This document shows, piece by piece, positions 25,579 to 34,322 of a stretch of 37,159 nt of DNA (position 1 is the stretch's first letter; each line of letters begins with the position of its first letter). The stretch comes from Ramlibacter tataouinensis. GTDB taxonomy: Bacteria > Pseudomonadota > Gammaproteobacteria > Burkholderiales > Burkholderiaceae_C. Below the pieces are notes generated by a model. It saw nothing but the letters and a program-made list of their open reading frames with translations. It made no database searches and was not told the DNA's origin. The position numbers were made by a program, and so were the translations under genes. Location of the stretch: assembly GCA_002427815.1 (NCBI GenBank), contig DIZF01000088.1:1-37159 (forward strand), written 5' to 3'.

Positions 25579-27398
25579 CGCCGCGCCGGCTGACGCTGCT
25601 GTCGGTGCTGGCGTTGGCGCTGGCGTGGGCGTGGCTGCCTGAATTCACCATCACGCTGCTGTGCTACATCGGTCTGTATTCGATGGTGGCGGCCGGCCTG
25701 GTGATGCTCACGGGCGTCGGCGGGATGACCTCGTTCGGCCAAGCCGCGTTCGTGGGCGTCGGCGCCTATGCCACGGCCTGGGTCTGCACCTCGCCGGCCC
25801 TGGCCGCCGCGCTGGGCGGCCGGCTGGACCCGCTCTGGTTGCCCTGGCTGGGCTTGCTGCTGGGGCTGGTGCTGGCGGCGGCCGTGGCCTGGGGCCTGGG
25901 CGCCATCACGCTCAAGCTGTCGGGCCACTACCTGCCGCTGTGCACCATTGCCTGGGGCCTGAGTCTTTACTTCCTGTTCGGCAACCTTGAAGTCCTGGGC
26001 GGCCAGACCGGCACCGGCGGCCTGCCGCCGCTGGTCGTGGGCGGGCTGTCGCTGGCCGCGCCGCGCGCGCTCGGCCCGGTGATCTGGGCCATGCTCCTGC
26101 TGGTGCTGTGGGCGCTGCACAACCTGCTCGACTCGCGCGAAGGCCGCGCCATTCGCGCGCTCAAGGGCGGCCGCCTCATGGCCGAATCCATGGGCGTGGA
26201 CACGGCGGCCTATCGCGTCAAGGTGTTCGTGCTGGCGGCGCTCATGGCGGCGCTGTCCGGATGGTTCTATGCGCATCTGCAGCGCTTCGTGAACCCCACG
26301 CCCTTCAACCTCAACATCGGCATCGAATTCCTGTTCATGGCCGTGGTGGGCGGCGCCGGCCATCTGTGGGGCGCCGTGCTCGGCGCGGCGCTGATCACTC
26401 TGCTCAAGTCGCAGCTGCAGGACGTGCTGCCGCAACTGCTGGGCAGCAGCGGCAACTTCGAAGTGATCGTCTTCGGCCTGCTGATGCTGGTGGTGCTGCA
26501 CCGCTTTGCCGACGGGCTGTGGCCCACGCTGGCGCGTGTCTCCCGCCGTTTCCTGCGCACCGATGCCCGGCCGGTGCGTCAGGCGATCGCCTTGCCCGAG
26601 CCGCAACTGCCGCCGGCGGGCCAGGTGTTGCTGCAGGCCAGCGACGCGAGCAAGCATTTTGGCGGGCTGCTGGCAGTCAATGCGGTGAACATCGACGTCA
26701 AGGCGGGCGAGGTGCACGCGCTGATCGGTCCCAACGGGGCGGGCAAGACCACCTTCTTCAACATGATCTCGGGCGTCATCGACCCCAACTCGGGCGCGGT
26801 CCGGGTCATGGGAAAAGACATGACGGGCCGGCCTTCGCGCGACTATGCCGCCCTCGGGCTGGGGCGCACCTTCCAGCATGTGCGGCTGCTGGGGCAGCGC
26901 AGCGTGCTCGACAACGTGGCGCTGGGCGCGCACCGGCGCGGACGGCGCGGCTGGCTGGCCTCCATGCTGCGGCTGGACCGGGCTGAAGAAGCCACGCTGC
27001 TGGCGCAGGCGCGCCGGCAAATCGAGCGTTGCCAGCTCGGCGCCCATGTGGATGCGCGCGCGGGCTCGCTCTCGCTGGGCCAGCAGCGGGCCATCGAAAT
27101 TGCGCGCGCGCTGGCCGGTCAGCCGGCGCTGTTGCTGCTCGACGAGCCGGCGGCCGGCTTGCGGCATCTGGAAAAAGTGGCGCTGGCCCAATTGCTGGCG
27201 CAGTTGCGCACCCAGGGCCTGGGCATCCTGGTGGTTGAGCACGACATGGAATTCGTGATGAACCTGGCCGACCGTGTGACGGTGATGGAATTCGGCACCG
27301 TGATCGCGCACGGCACGCCGGCCCAGGTACAGGCCGATCCGCGCGTGCTGGACGCCTATCTGGGCGGCGCCGACGCACCGATCGAGGTTGCCCAATGA
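25575..27398 (+). CDS. Fused ABC permease-ATPase (LivM-LivG) of the branched-chain amino acid family
   Basis: This 607-residue protein joins two usual subunits. Residues 1 to about 320 are a LivM permease with about eight membrane segments and the loop RAIRALKGGRLMAESMGVD. Residues about 350-607 are a LivG ATPase with Walker A GPNGAGKTT (385-393), signature LSLGQ (about 499-503), Walker B LLLLDEP (about 519-525) and the VVEHDM switch. The linker is roughly 30 residues, and the frame is continuous without a frameshift. The ATG at 25575 overlaps the livH stop. The last codons overlap the next gene. Fusion ties permease and ATPase in 1:1 stoichiometry. Confidence 0.93.
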   Translation: MTPRRLTLLSVLALALAWAWLPEFTITLLCYIGLYSMVAAGLVMLTGVGGMTSFGQAAFVGVGAYATAWVCTSPALAAALGGRLDPLWLPWLGLLLGLVLAAAVAWGLGAITLKLSGHYLPLCTIAWGLSLYFLFGNLEVLGGQTGTGGLPPLVVGGLSLAAPRALGPVIWAMLLLVLWALHNLLDSREGRAIRALKGGRLMAESMGVDTAAYRVKVFVLAALMAALSGWFYAHLQRFVNPTPFNLNIGIEFLFMAVVGGAGHLWGAVLGAALITLLKSQLQDVLPQLLGSSGNFEVIVFGLLMLVVLHRFADGLWPTLARVSRRFLRTDARPVRQAIALPEPQLPPAGQVLLQASDASKHFGGLLAVNAVNIDVKAGEVHALIGPNGAGKTTFFNMISGVIDPNSGAVRVMGKDMTGRPSRDYAALGLGRTFQHVRLLGQRSVLDNVALGAHRRGRRGWLASMLRLDRAEEATLLAQARRQIERCQLGAHVDARAGSLSLGQQRAIEIARALAGQPALLLLDEPAAGLRHLEKVALAQLLAQLRTQGLGILVVEHDMEFVMNLADRVTVMEFGTVIAHGTPAQVQADPRVLDAYLGGADAPIEVAQ

Positions 27399-28147
27399 GC
27401 GCGCCGCTGCTGCAACTGCGCGACTTCTGCGTTTCCTACGGCGAGGTGCAGGCTGTGCATGGCGTCGAACTCTGCGTTCACCAGGGCGAGATCGTCACCG
27501 TGATCGGTCCCAACGGCGCCGGCAAATCCACCCTGCTTTGCGCCGCGATGGGCTTGCTGCGTTGCCGCGGCACGCTGACGCTGGATGGGGTGACCATTGC
27601 CAGGCCCACGGTGGAGGCCATGGTGGCGCGCGGCGTGGCGCTGGTGCCCGAGCGGCGCGAGCTGTTCGGCGAAATGTCGGTGGAAGACAACCTCCTGCTG
27701 GGCGGTTTCTGGCGCTGGCGCAAGGGCCAACGCGATCAGGCCCAGCGCATGCAGGAGGTATTCGCCGTGTTTCCGCGACTGGAAGAGCGGCGGGCGCAGC
27801 TGGCGCAGACGCTTTCCGGCGGCGAGCGGCAGATGCTGGCCATAGGCCGCGCGCTGATGGCCAAGCCGCGACTGCTGATGCTCGACGAGCCGTCCCTGGG
27901 GCTGGCACCGCTGATCGTGCGCGAGGTGCTGCAGGTGGTGGCGTCGTTGCGCCAGCTCGGCGTGTCGGTGCTCCTGGTGGAACAGAACGCCCGTGCCGCA
28001 TTGCAGGTGGCCGACCGCGCCTACGTTCTGGAAATGGGCGCCGTGGCGCTGAACGGCTCGGCCCAGGAACTGCTGCATGACCGCCGCATCATCGATACCT
28101 ATCTGGGCATCGGCAAGAAGGCCGATCCGCTCCTTCCCGTTACCTGA
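27395..28147 (+). CDS. livF: Branched-chain amino acid ABC transporter ATP-binding protein (LivF)
   Basis: The 250-residue ATPase has Walker A GPNGAGKST (38-46), signature LSGGERQ (140-146), Walker B LLMLDEP (160-166) and the VLLVEQNA switch. It is the second ATPase, pairing with the LivG half of the fusion. The ATG overlaps the previous stop (ATGA). It closes the four-gene transporter cluster (binding protein, permease, permease-ATPase fusion, ATPase). Confidence 0.94.
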   Translation: MSAPLLQLRDFCVSYGEVQAVHGVELCVHQGEIVTVIGPNGAGKSTLLCAAMGLLRCRGTLTLDGVTIARPTVEAMVARGVALVPERRELFGEMSVEDNLLLGGFWRWRKGQRDQAQRMQEVFAVFPRLEERRAQLAQTLSGGERQMLAIGRALMAKPRLLMLDEPSLGLAPLIVREVLQVVASLRQLGVSVLLVEQNARAALQVADRAYVLEMGAVALNGSAQELLHDRRIIDTYLGIGKKADPLLPVT

Positions 28148-28289
28148 AGACAACGCAGGAAACGCTGGCAGCGCCGGCCTTGCCATAAAACAGTGGCACT
28201 GGCGCGGGACCCGCAATTACACTGGGGCCCAACAGAAAAACCGCAGCCGGCCTTCCGACGATCGCCGGCGCCGAGAGAAAGCCCATTCA

Positions 28290-29129
28290 ATGTCCTTGTT
28301 CAGCTGGTTGTTTCCCAGGAAAGTGCCCAGGCTGCCGCCCGCGAGTTCCGGGCTGTCCAGCATGGAGGCCACCCGTCCGGCCAGCAAGCGCACAGGCGCC
28401 GTCAACGCGGGCGTCAACGGGCAGCCCGCCAACCGCAAGGGGGAGCGCATGGTGCAGCGCGAACTGCTGTATTCCGTGGTGCGCGATTCGATGGTGCGCG
28501 CCGGCGTGTTGTCCGGCAGTTACAAGTTCAAGGTGCTGTCACTGGATTCGCGCGGCCGCCAGTTCATGGTGATGGTGGACCTGGCCGCCGATTACGGGGG
28601 CAACACCTTGCAGCTGGCCGAGATCGAGGCCTTGATCGCCCAGTCCGCCAAGAGCCGGTACCAGATTGTCGTCACCGCCGTGTACTGGCGCAGGAACGAG
28701 CATGTCGCGGTCGGCGACCCGAGGCGGGCGGCTCAGGGCCCCACCCCACCGCAGCCCGCCGAGCTGGATTCAGGTCCTGCGCCGCTCGAAGCCAGCCCGG
28801 TGCCGCTGACATCGGGTGCCGGCGCCAAGGTGCCGGCCGGCGCGCCAGTCTTGTCGACTTACGAACCCATCCTGCCTGCCGAAGTCGAGGCTTTCAAACG
28901 GGCCCTCGCCGCTGGCCCGGCCAGTGCAGCGGCCGCGGCCGCGATGGCCGGTGCGGGGCCGCAGACAGCGGCTGCTCAGGCCGGGCGCGGCGCCAGCGCG
29001 CGAGGGTTCGACGGTGCGGGCAAGCACGGACCGCAAAGCTACACCCTGCTGACCGGTTTCGAGGACACCGAAGAGCCCGATACGCGCGTTCCCGCCCTCA
29101 GCGGGAGCCAGTACGGCGATCTGCACTGA
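28290..29129 (+). CDS. Uncharacterised conserved-looking protein
   Basis: The 279-residue product starts at ATG 28290. A basic N-terminus leads to a compact core (about 54-145; MVQRELLYSVVRDSMVRAG and YQIVVTAVYWRRNEHV) with alternating strands and helices. A low-complexity Pro/Ala/Gly tail follows (about 145-279), ending SGSQYGDLH. No signal peptide or catalytic motif is evident. I do not recognise the family. A weak AGAGAAA ribosome site lies upstream. It lies behind livF with a 142-base gap and is not clearly linked to it. Confidence 0.75.
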   Translation: MSLFSWLFPRKVPRLPPASSGLSSMEATRPASKRTGAVNAGVNGQPANRKGERMVQRELLYSVVRDSMVRAGVLSGSYKFKVLSLDSRGRQFMVMVDLAADYGGNTLQLAEIEALIAQSAKSRYQIVVTAVYWRRNEHVAVGDPRRAAQGPTPPQPAELDSGPAPLEASPVPLTSGAGAKVPAGAPVLSTYEPILPAEVEAFKRALAAGPASAAAAAAMAGAGPQTAAAQAGRGASARGFDGAGKHGPQSYTLLTGFEDTEEPDTRVPALSGSQYGDLH

Positions 29130-29140
29130 GTGCGGCGTCC

Positions 29141-29160
29141 GCCACGGTTTTCGCCGTGGC
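29141..29160. terminator. Hairpin between convergent genes
   Basis: GCCACGG (29141-29147) and CCGTGGC (29154-29160) around TTTTCG, between the stops of the plus-strand unknown gene and the minus-strand antiporter. It lacks a U tract, so termination is uncertain. Confidence 0.35.
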
Positions 29161-29199
29161 CGTGCGCAGCGCCTCCGCGTGGCGCCCCCCGATGAGGGG

Positions 29200-31191
29200 C
29201 TAGGCTCTGCCGCCGAGCAGCTTTTCCTCGGCCATGGCCAGTGGTTCCGGGCGGCCCGACAGCACCAGGGTGTCGCCGTCCTGCAGCGCCGGATCGGTGT
29301 CGGGGTCGAGCGTCTTGCCGGTGCTGCGGCGCAGGCTGACCACGCGCACGCCGAGCGCCGGCAGCGCCAGCTGGCTGAGCGCGCGGCCCAGCGAGCCGGC
29401 GCCGGACGGCAGGGTGACCGTGGACAGCCGTTCGTTTTCCAGCTCGTCCGCGGTGTCGTCGTCGGCGCCATGGAAATAGCCGCGCAGCAGGCTGTAGCGC
29501 GCGTCGCGCTGGTCCTGCACGATCCGGATGACGCGGCGCATCGGCACGCCCACCAGGGCCAGCGCATGGCTGGCCAGCATCAGCGAGCCTTCCAGGGCCT
29601 CGGGCACCACCTCGGTGGCGCCCGCTGCCTGCAGCGCTTCCAGCTCATGGTCATCCTGGGTGCGAACGATCACCGGAACCTGGGGCGCGTGGCCGCGCGT
29701 GTTGGCCAGCACCTTGAGCGCCCCCGGCACATCCAGGTAGGTCACCACCACGGCGCTGGCGCGCGCCAGGCCGGCGGCCACCAGGGCCTGCAGCCGCGCG
29801 GCGTCGCCGAACACCACGGACTCGCCGGCCGCGGTGGCCTGGCGCACCCGGTCCGGATCCAGGTCCAGCGCGATATACGGAATGCTCTCGCGCTCCAGGA
29901 TGCGAGCCAGGTTCTGGCCGCTGCGGCCATAGCCGCAGATGAGCACGTGGCGGTTGGCATTGATGGACCGGCGGGCGATGGTGGTCATCTGCAAGGATTG
30001 CTGCATCCACTCGCTGGCCACCAGCTTCATGACGATGGTGTTGGCGTACATGATGATGAAGGGCGTGGCCAGCATCGACAGCACCATGCTGGCCAGGATG
30101 GGGTTGAGCAGATCGGGCGCAACCAGATGGTTCTGCTGGGCCAGGGTCAGCAGCACGAAGCCGAATTCGCCGGCCTGCGCCAGGTACAGGCCGGTGCGCA
30201 GCGACACCCCCGTCGAAGCCCCCAGCATCCGTGTCAGCACCATCACCAGCAGCAGCTTGAACAGCACCGGCAGCGTCAGCAGGACCAGCACCATGCCCCA
30301 GCGGTCCAGCACCATGCGCCAGTCCAGGATCATGCCGATGGTGATGAAGAACAGGCCCAGCAGCACGTCGTGGAAGGGACGGATGTCGGTCTCCACCTGA
30401 TGCTTGAATTCGGTTTCCGAAATCAGCATGCCGGCGATGAAGGCGCCCAGGGCCAGCGACAGCCCCGCCAGCTCGGTGAGCCAGGCCAGGCCCAGGGTGA
30501 CCAGCAGCAGGTTCAGCACGAACAGCTCTTCGCTCTTGCGCCGCGCCACCAGCGTCAGCCACCAGCGCATCACGCGTTGCCCGCCCATCAGCAGCAGCGT
30601 GATCAGGACGGCGGCCTTGACGCTGGCCACCGCCAGCGCCTTGAACAGGGTCTCAGGCGGGCTGCCCAATGCCGGAATCAGCACCAGCAAAGGCACGACC
30701 GCCAGGTCCTGGAACAGCAACACGCCGATGACCCGCTTGCCATGCTCGCTTTCGAGTTCCAGCCGCTCGGCCAGCAGCTTGACCACGATGGCCGTGCTGC
30801 TCATCGCCACGGCGCCAGACAGCGCGACGGCGGAGCGCCATTCCATTCGCCACAGGGTGGGCGCCAGCGCGGCCAGGAACAGGGAGCCCAGGGTCGCCAG
30901 CGCGATGGTGAGGAGCACCTGGAACAGGCCCAGCCCGAACACGTGCGCCCGCATGGCCCGCAGCTTGTGCAGATTGAATTCCAGGCCGATCACGAACATC
31001 AGGAACACCACGCCGAACTCGGCCAGATGGCGCACCGCGGCGGAGTTTTCGGCCAGGGCCAGCGCGTTCGGGCCGATCAGCACGCCCACCACCAGGTACC
31101 CCAGCATGGCAGGCAGCTTGAGCATGCGGCAGGCCACCACGCCCAGCACCGCGGCGAGCAGGTACAGCAGCGTGAGTTCGAGCGCGGTCAT
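29200..31191 (-). CDS. Kef/CPA2-type monovalent cation:proton antiporter with RCK domains
   Basis: The 663-residue protein has about 12-13 hydrophobic segments (about 1-390) of the CPA2 sodium/proton antiporter fold, with VFLMFVIGLEFNLHKL and GVLLFQDLAVVPLLVL marking the core. A cytoplasmic TrkA-N/RCK domain begins near 415 with the Rossmann loop GYGRSG, and a TrkA-C-like domain lies at about 575-650. This is the KefB/KefC/YbaL plan for K+ efflux linked to H+ uptake. RCK ligand gating is likely; ion selectivity is not fixed by sequence alone. It is divergent from kdsD, with a 48-base gap. Confidence 0.9.
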   Translation of the reverse strand: MTALELTLLYLLAAVLGVVACRMLKLPAMLGYLVVGVLIGPNALALAENSAAVRHLAEFGVVFLMFVIGLEFNLHKLRAMRAHVFGLGLFQVLLTIALATLGSLFLAALAPTLWRMEWRSAVALSGAVAMSSTAIVVKLLAERLELESEHGKRVIGVLLFQDLAVVPLLVLIPALGSPPETLFKALAVASVKAAVLITLLLMGGQRVMRWWLTLVARRKSEELFVLNLLLVTLGLAWLTELAGLSLALGAFIAGMLISETEFKHQVETDIRPFHDVLLGLFFITIGMILDWRMVLDRWGMVLVLLTLPVLFKLLLVMVLTRMLGASTGVSLRTGLYLAQAGEFGFVLLTLAQQNHLVAPDLLNPILASMVLSMLATPFIIMYANTIVMKLVASEWMQQSLQMTTIARRSINANRHVLICGYGRSGQNLARILERESIPYIALDLDPDRVRQATAAGESVVFGDAARLQALVAAGLARASAVVVTYLDVPGALKVLANTRGHAPQVPVIVRTQDDHELEALQAAGATEVVPEALEGSLMLASHALALVGVPMRRVIRIVQDQRDARYSLLRGYFHGADDDTADELENERLSTVTLPSGAGSLGRALSQLALPALGVRVVSLRRSTGKTLDPDTDPALQDGDTLVLSGRPEPLAMAEEKLLGGRA

Positions 31192-31227
31192 GGGGGCATG
31201 CTAACAAGGGAACGGCGCACGGCTCTA

Positions 31228-31233
31228 TAGAAT
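31228..31233 (+). promoter_or_regulatory. -10-like hexamer 6 bases before kdsD
   Basis: TAGAAT (5 of 6) ends 6 bases before the kdsD ATG, with no Shine-Dalgarno between. No good -35 at 17-18 bases. The message may be leaderless. Confidence 0.4.
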
Positions 31234-31239
31234 CGCGCC

Positions 31240-32265
31240 ATGGTTCCCCGGCACGCGCAAGCCACTTCCCCTGAGCAGCCTCAGGTCAAGCCCTTCGATG
31301 CGGTCCAGGCGCTGCGCTTGGCGCAGGAGACGTTCGACATCGAGGCGGCAGCGGTGCTCGGGCTGAAGGCGCGCATCACGGGGGCCTTCGCCCGCGCCGT
31401 GGAACAGATGCTGAACGTGCAGGGTCGCGTGGTGGTGATGGGCATGGGCAAGAGCGGCCACATCGGTCGCAAGATCGCCGCCACGCTGGCCTCGACCGGC
31501 ACGCCGGCGCTGTTCGTGCATCCCGCCGAGGCCAGCCATGGCGACCTGGGCATGATCACGCCGGTGGACCTGGTGCTGGCGATCTCCAATGGCGGCGAAA
31601 GCGACGAGATGACCGTGATCCTGCCGGTGCTCAAGCGCCTGGGCGTGCCCTTGATCGCCATGACCGGCGGACTCGAGTCCACGCTGGCCCTGCATGCCGG
31701 CATCGTGCTGGACAGCGGCGTCGAAAAGGAGGCCTGCCCGCTCAATCTCGCGCCGACGGCCAGCACCACGGCCCAGCTCGCGCTGGGCGATGCGCTGGCG
31801 GTGGCGCTGCTCGATGCCCGGGGCTTTCGCAGCGAGGATTTCGCGCGCTCGCATCCCGGTGGGGCGCTCGGCCGCAAACTGCTCACGCACCTGGACGATG
31901 TCATGCGGACCGGCGACTCGGTTCCGCGCGTGGGCCCCGACACGAAGTTCAGCGACCTGATGCGCGAAATGAGCGCCAAGGGGCTGGGCGCCTCGGCCGT
32001 GGTGGACGCGCAAGGCCGGGTGCTGGGCATCTTCACCGACGGCGACCTGCGCCGCCTGGTCGAAAAGGGCCTGGACCTGCGCGGCCTCACCGCGCGCGAG
32101 GTCATGCATCCCCAACCGCAGACCATCCGCAGCGATGCCCTGGCGGTGGAAGCGGCCGAGCTCATGGAACAGCACCGCATCACCAGCGTCCTGGTGGTCG
32201 ATGTCCAGGGCAAGCTGTGCGGCGCTGTGAACAGCAACGATCTGATGCGCGCCAAGGTCATCTGA
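31240..32265 (+). CDS. kdsD: Arabinose-5-phosphate isomerase (KdsD/KpsF)
   Basis: This 341-residue enzyme converts ribulose-5-phosphate to arabinose-5-phosphate, the first step of Kdo synthesis for LPS. The SIS sugar-isomerase domain (about 40-190) carries GMGKSGHIGRKIAATLAS and HPAEASHGDLGM, and the middle has ISNGGESDE. Two CBS domains follow (about 215-341; VMRTGDSVP, FTDGDLRR, VMHPQPQTI). Its length matches E. coli KdsD (328) and the order KdsD-KdsC fits a Kdo operon. The stop and the kdsC ATG share one base (TGATG), indicating coupling. Confidence 0.95.
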   Translation: MVPRHAQATSPEQPQVKPFDAVQALRLAQETFDIEAAAVLGLKARITGAFARAVEQMLNVQGRVVVMGMGKSGHIGRKIAATLASTGTPALFVHPAEASHGDLGMITPVDLVLAISNGGESDEMTVILPVLKRLGVPLIAMTGGLESTLALHAGIVLDSGVEKEACPLNLAPTASTTAQLALGDALAVALLDARGFRSEDFARSHPGGALGRKLLTHLDDVMRTGDSVPRVGPDTKFSDLMREMSAKGLGASAVVDAQGRVLGIFTDGDLRRLVEKGLDLRGLTAREVMHPQPQTIRSDALAVEAAELMEQHRITSVLVVDVQGKLCGAVNSNDLMRAKVI

Positions 32266-32807
32266 TGGTCCCCACTCTGAATTTCCCGCCCGAGCTGCTG
32301 CTGGCGGCGCAAGGGGTGAAGGTCGCCTTCTTCGATGTGGACGGGGTGCTGACCGATGGCGGGGTGTACCTGTCCGACGAGGGCGAAAGCCTCAAGCGCT
32401 TCCACATCCTCGACGGCTTCGGCCTGAAACTGTTGCAGCGGGCCGGCATCACGCCCGCGGTGATCACCGGCCGCGATTCCGGCCCCTTGCGCGGCCGGCT
32501 GCAGGCCTTGGGCGTGACGCACGTGCATTACGGCATCGAAGACAAGCGGCCCGCGGCGCAAGACACCTTGCGCGAACTCGGCCTCGACTGGCGGCAGGCG
32601 GCCGCGATCGGCGATGACTGGCCGGACCTGCCTGTGCTCGCGCGCTGCGCCCTGGCTTGCGCGCCGGCCAATGCCCATGCCGAAGTCAAGGCAGCGGCGC
32701 ACTACGTGACGCGGGCTGCCGGCGGGCAAGGCGCGGCGCGGGAATTCTGCGACCTGCTGCTGGTGGCCAGCGGCCGCTATGCCGGGCTGCTGGAAGGCTA
32801 CGCGTGA
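32265..32807 (+). CDS. kdsC: 3-deoxy-D-manno-octulosonate 8-phosphate phosphatase
   Basis: The 180-residue HAD-family phosphatase removes phosphate from Kdo-8-phosphate. The nucleophile motif FFDVDGVLTDGGVY (about 22-35) is the KdsC hallmark, with ITGRDSGPLRGR (motif II) and GDDWPDLPVL (motif III). There is no cap domain, as expected for this tetrameric subclass. Its length matches E. coli KdsC (188). Its ATG overlaps the kdsD stop. lptC follows after 19 bases. Confidence 0.95.
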   Translation: MVPTLNFPPELLLAAQGVKVAFFDVDGVLTDGGVYLSDEGESLKRFHILDGFGLKLLQRAGITPAVITGRDSGPLRGRLQALGVTHVHYGIEDKRPAAQDTLRELGLDWRQAAAIGDDWPDLPVLARCALACAPANAHAEVKAAAHYVTRAAGGQGAAREFCDLLLVASGRYAGLLEGYA

Positions 32808-32826
32808 GCCGCCGGGCCTGCCGGCT

Positions 32827-33480
32827 ATGAATGCGGTGCAGGATCGATCGGCGTGGGTCGGCACCGGGGCGCTGTTGCGCGCCGTCTGGGAGCGCGCGAC
32901 GGTGTACCTGCCCATCATCCTGATGGCCCTGATGGCGCTGGGCACCTACTGGCTGGCCCGCAACACGCCGACGCTGGGTGTGGCCGAGCCGCCGCGTCCC
33001 GCGACCCATGACCCGGACTATTTCATGCGCGGCTTCTCGGTCAAGACTTTCGATGCCACCGGCCGGCTCAAGAGCGAGGTCTACGGCAGCGAAGCACGCC
33101 ATTACCCCGATACCGACACGGTCGAGATCGACCAGCCGCGCATCCGTTCCTTCAACCCCAGCGGCCAGCTCACGGTGGCCACGGCACGCCGCGCGCTGAG
33201 CAACGGAGACGCAACGGAGGTGCAGCTGTTCGGCGATGCGGTGGTGATCCGGGAGGCCGGCATCGATGCCCAGGGGCGTTCCCGCCCGAGCCTGGAGTTT
33301 CGCGGCGAGTTCCTGCAGGCGTTCATGGACACCGAGCGCGTCAAATCGAACAAGCCGGTTGAACTCAAGCGCGGGGCCGACCGCTTCACCGCCGACAGCC
33401 TGGACTACGACAACCTGGACCGTATCCTGGAGTTGCGGGGGCGGGTGCGTGGCGTGCTGGCCCCGCCGCCAGCGCGATAG
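32827..33480 (+). CDS. lptC: LPS export system protein LptC
   Basis: This 217-residue protein has one N-terminal membrane helix (about 27-45, YLPIILMALMALGTYWLA) and a periplasmic beta-jellyroll with YFMRGFSVKTFDATGRLKSEV and ARHYPDTDTVEIDQPRI. It bridges the LptBFG transporter to LptA. It is slightly longer than E. coli LptC (191). lptA and lptB, which often follow it, are absent here; an SDR gene follows instead after 18 bases. Confidence 0.92.
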   Translation: MNAVQDRSAWVGTGALLRAVWERATVYLPIILMALMALGTYWLARNTPTLGVAEPPRPATHDPDYFMRGFSVKTFDATGRLKSEVYGSEARHYPDTDTVEIDQPRIRSFNPSGQLTVATARRALSNGDATEVQLFGDAVVIREAGIDAQGRSRPSLEFRGEFLQAFMDTERVKSNKPVELKRGADRFTADSLDYDNLDRILELRGRVRGVLAPPPAR

Positions 33481-33498
33481 GCGGCTGCGGCGAAGCGC

Positions 33499-34275
33499 AT
33501 GGACAAGCTGGTCTTCATCACGGGCGCTTCGAGCGGCATCGGCCAGGCGCTGGCCTGGCGTTACCACCAGGCCGGCTGGCGACTGGCGCTCGCGGCACGG
33601 CGCACCGATGCCATCGAGCAGTGGGCGCGCGAGCGCGGGTTGGCCGGCAATCGCTACACCGTCTATGGCGCCGACGTGGCAAACCGCGAGAGCATCATCG
33701 CCGCGGGCCGGACCTGCCTCGCGCAGCAAGGGCTGCCCGATGCGGTGATCGCCAACGCGGGCATCAGCATCGGCGTCGACACGGCCGTGCGCGAGGACGT
33801 CGATGTGATGGCTCGCACCTTCGCCACCAACACCGTGGGCCTGGCGGCAACCTTCCATCCCTTCGTCGCCGGGATGGAGCAACGCGGTTCCGGCGTGCTG
33901 GTCGGCATCGCCAGCGTGGCCGGCATTCGCGGCATGCCCGGGCATGCCGCCTACTGTGCCAGCAAAGCGGCGGCGATCACCTATTGCGAGAGCCTTCGCG
34001 GCGAGCTGCGCACCCGCGGGGTCAAGGTGGTGACGATTTGCCCGGGCTACATCGACACGCCGTTGACCCGCAGAAACCGCTACCCCATGCCCTTCTTGAT
34101 GTCGCCCGAGGACTTCGCCGAGCGCGCGTTCCGGGTCATAGAAGCGGGCGCCAGCTATCGCGTGATCCCATGGCAGATGGGCGTCGTGGCCAAACTGCTG
34201 CGCCTGCTGCCGAACCGGCTGTTCGACCGGGCCCTGGCGGGACGGCCGCGCAAACGGCGCCAGGGCGAGGGCTGA
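33499..34275 (+). CDS. Short-chain dehydrogenase/reductase
   Basis: This 258-residue SDR has the nucleotide loop TGASSGIG (about 8-15), NAG (about 90-92), catalytic Ser in IASVAG, and the YCASK active site (Y-x3-K). It oxidises or reduces a carbonyl or alcohol with NAD(P); the arginine pair after the second strand (AARR) favours NADPH, by inference. A basic tail follows the fold. It probably shares a transcript with kdsD-kdsC-lptC, but its substrate cannot be told. A strong terminator follows. Confidence 0.9.
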   Translation: MDKLVFITGASSGIGQALAWRYHQAGWRLALAARRTDAIEQWARERGLAGNRYTVYGADVANRESIIAAGRTCLAQQGLPDAVIANAGISIGVDTAVREDVDVMARTFATNTVGLAATFHPFVAGMEQRGSGVLVGIASVAGIRGMPGHAAYCASKAAAITYCESLRGELRTRGVKVVTICPGYIDTPLTRRNRYPMPFLMSPEDFAERAFRVIEAGASYRVIPWQMGVVAKLLRLLPNRLFDRALAGRPRKRRQGEG

Positions 34276-34283
34276 AAAGAAAA

Positions 34284-34305
34284 AAGGCTCCCGCAGGAGC
34301 CTTTT
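34284..34305. terminator. Bidirectional terminator between the SDR and RRM genes
   Basis: Stem GGCTCC/GGAGCC (34286-34291, 34296-34301), loop CGCA, extended by AA/TT pairing, with TTTT after it and an A-rich run before it. It suits both the plus-strand SDR gene and the minus-strand RRM gene. Confidence 0.85.
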
Positions 34306-34322
34306 GGATGCTTGCAGCCTTC

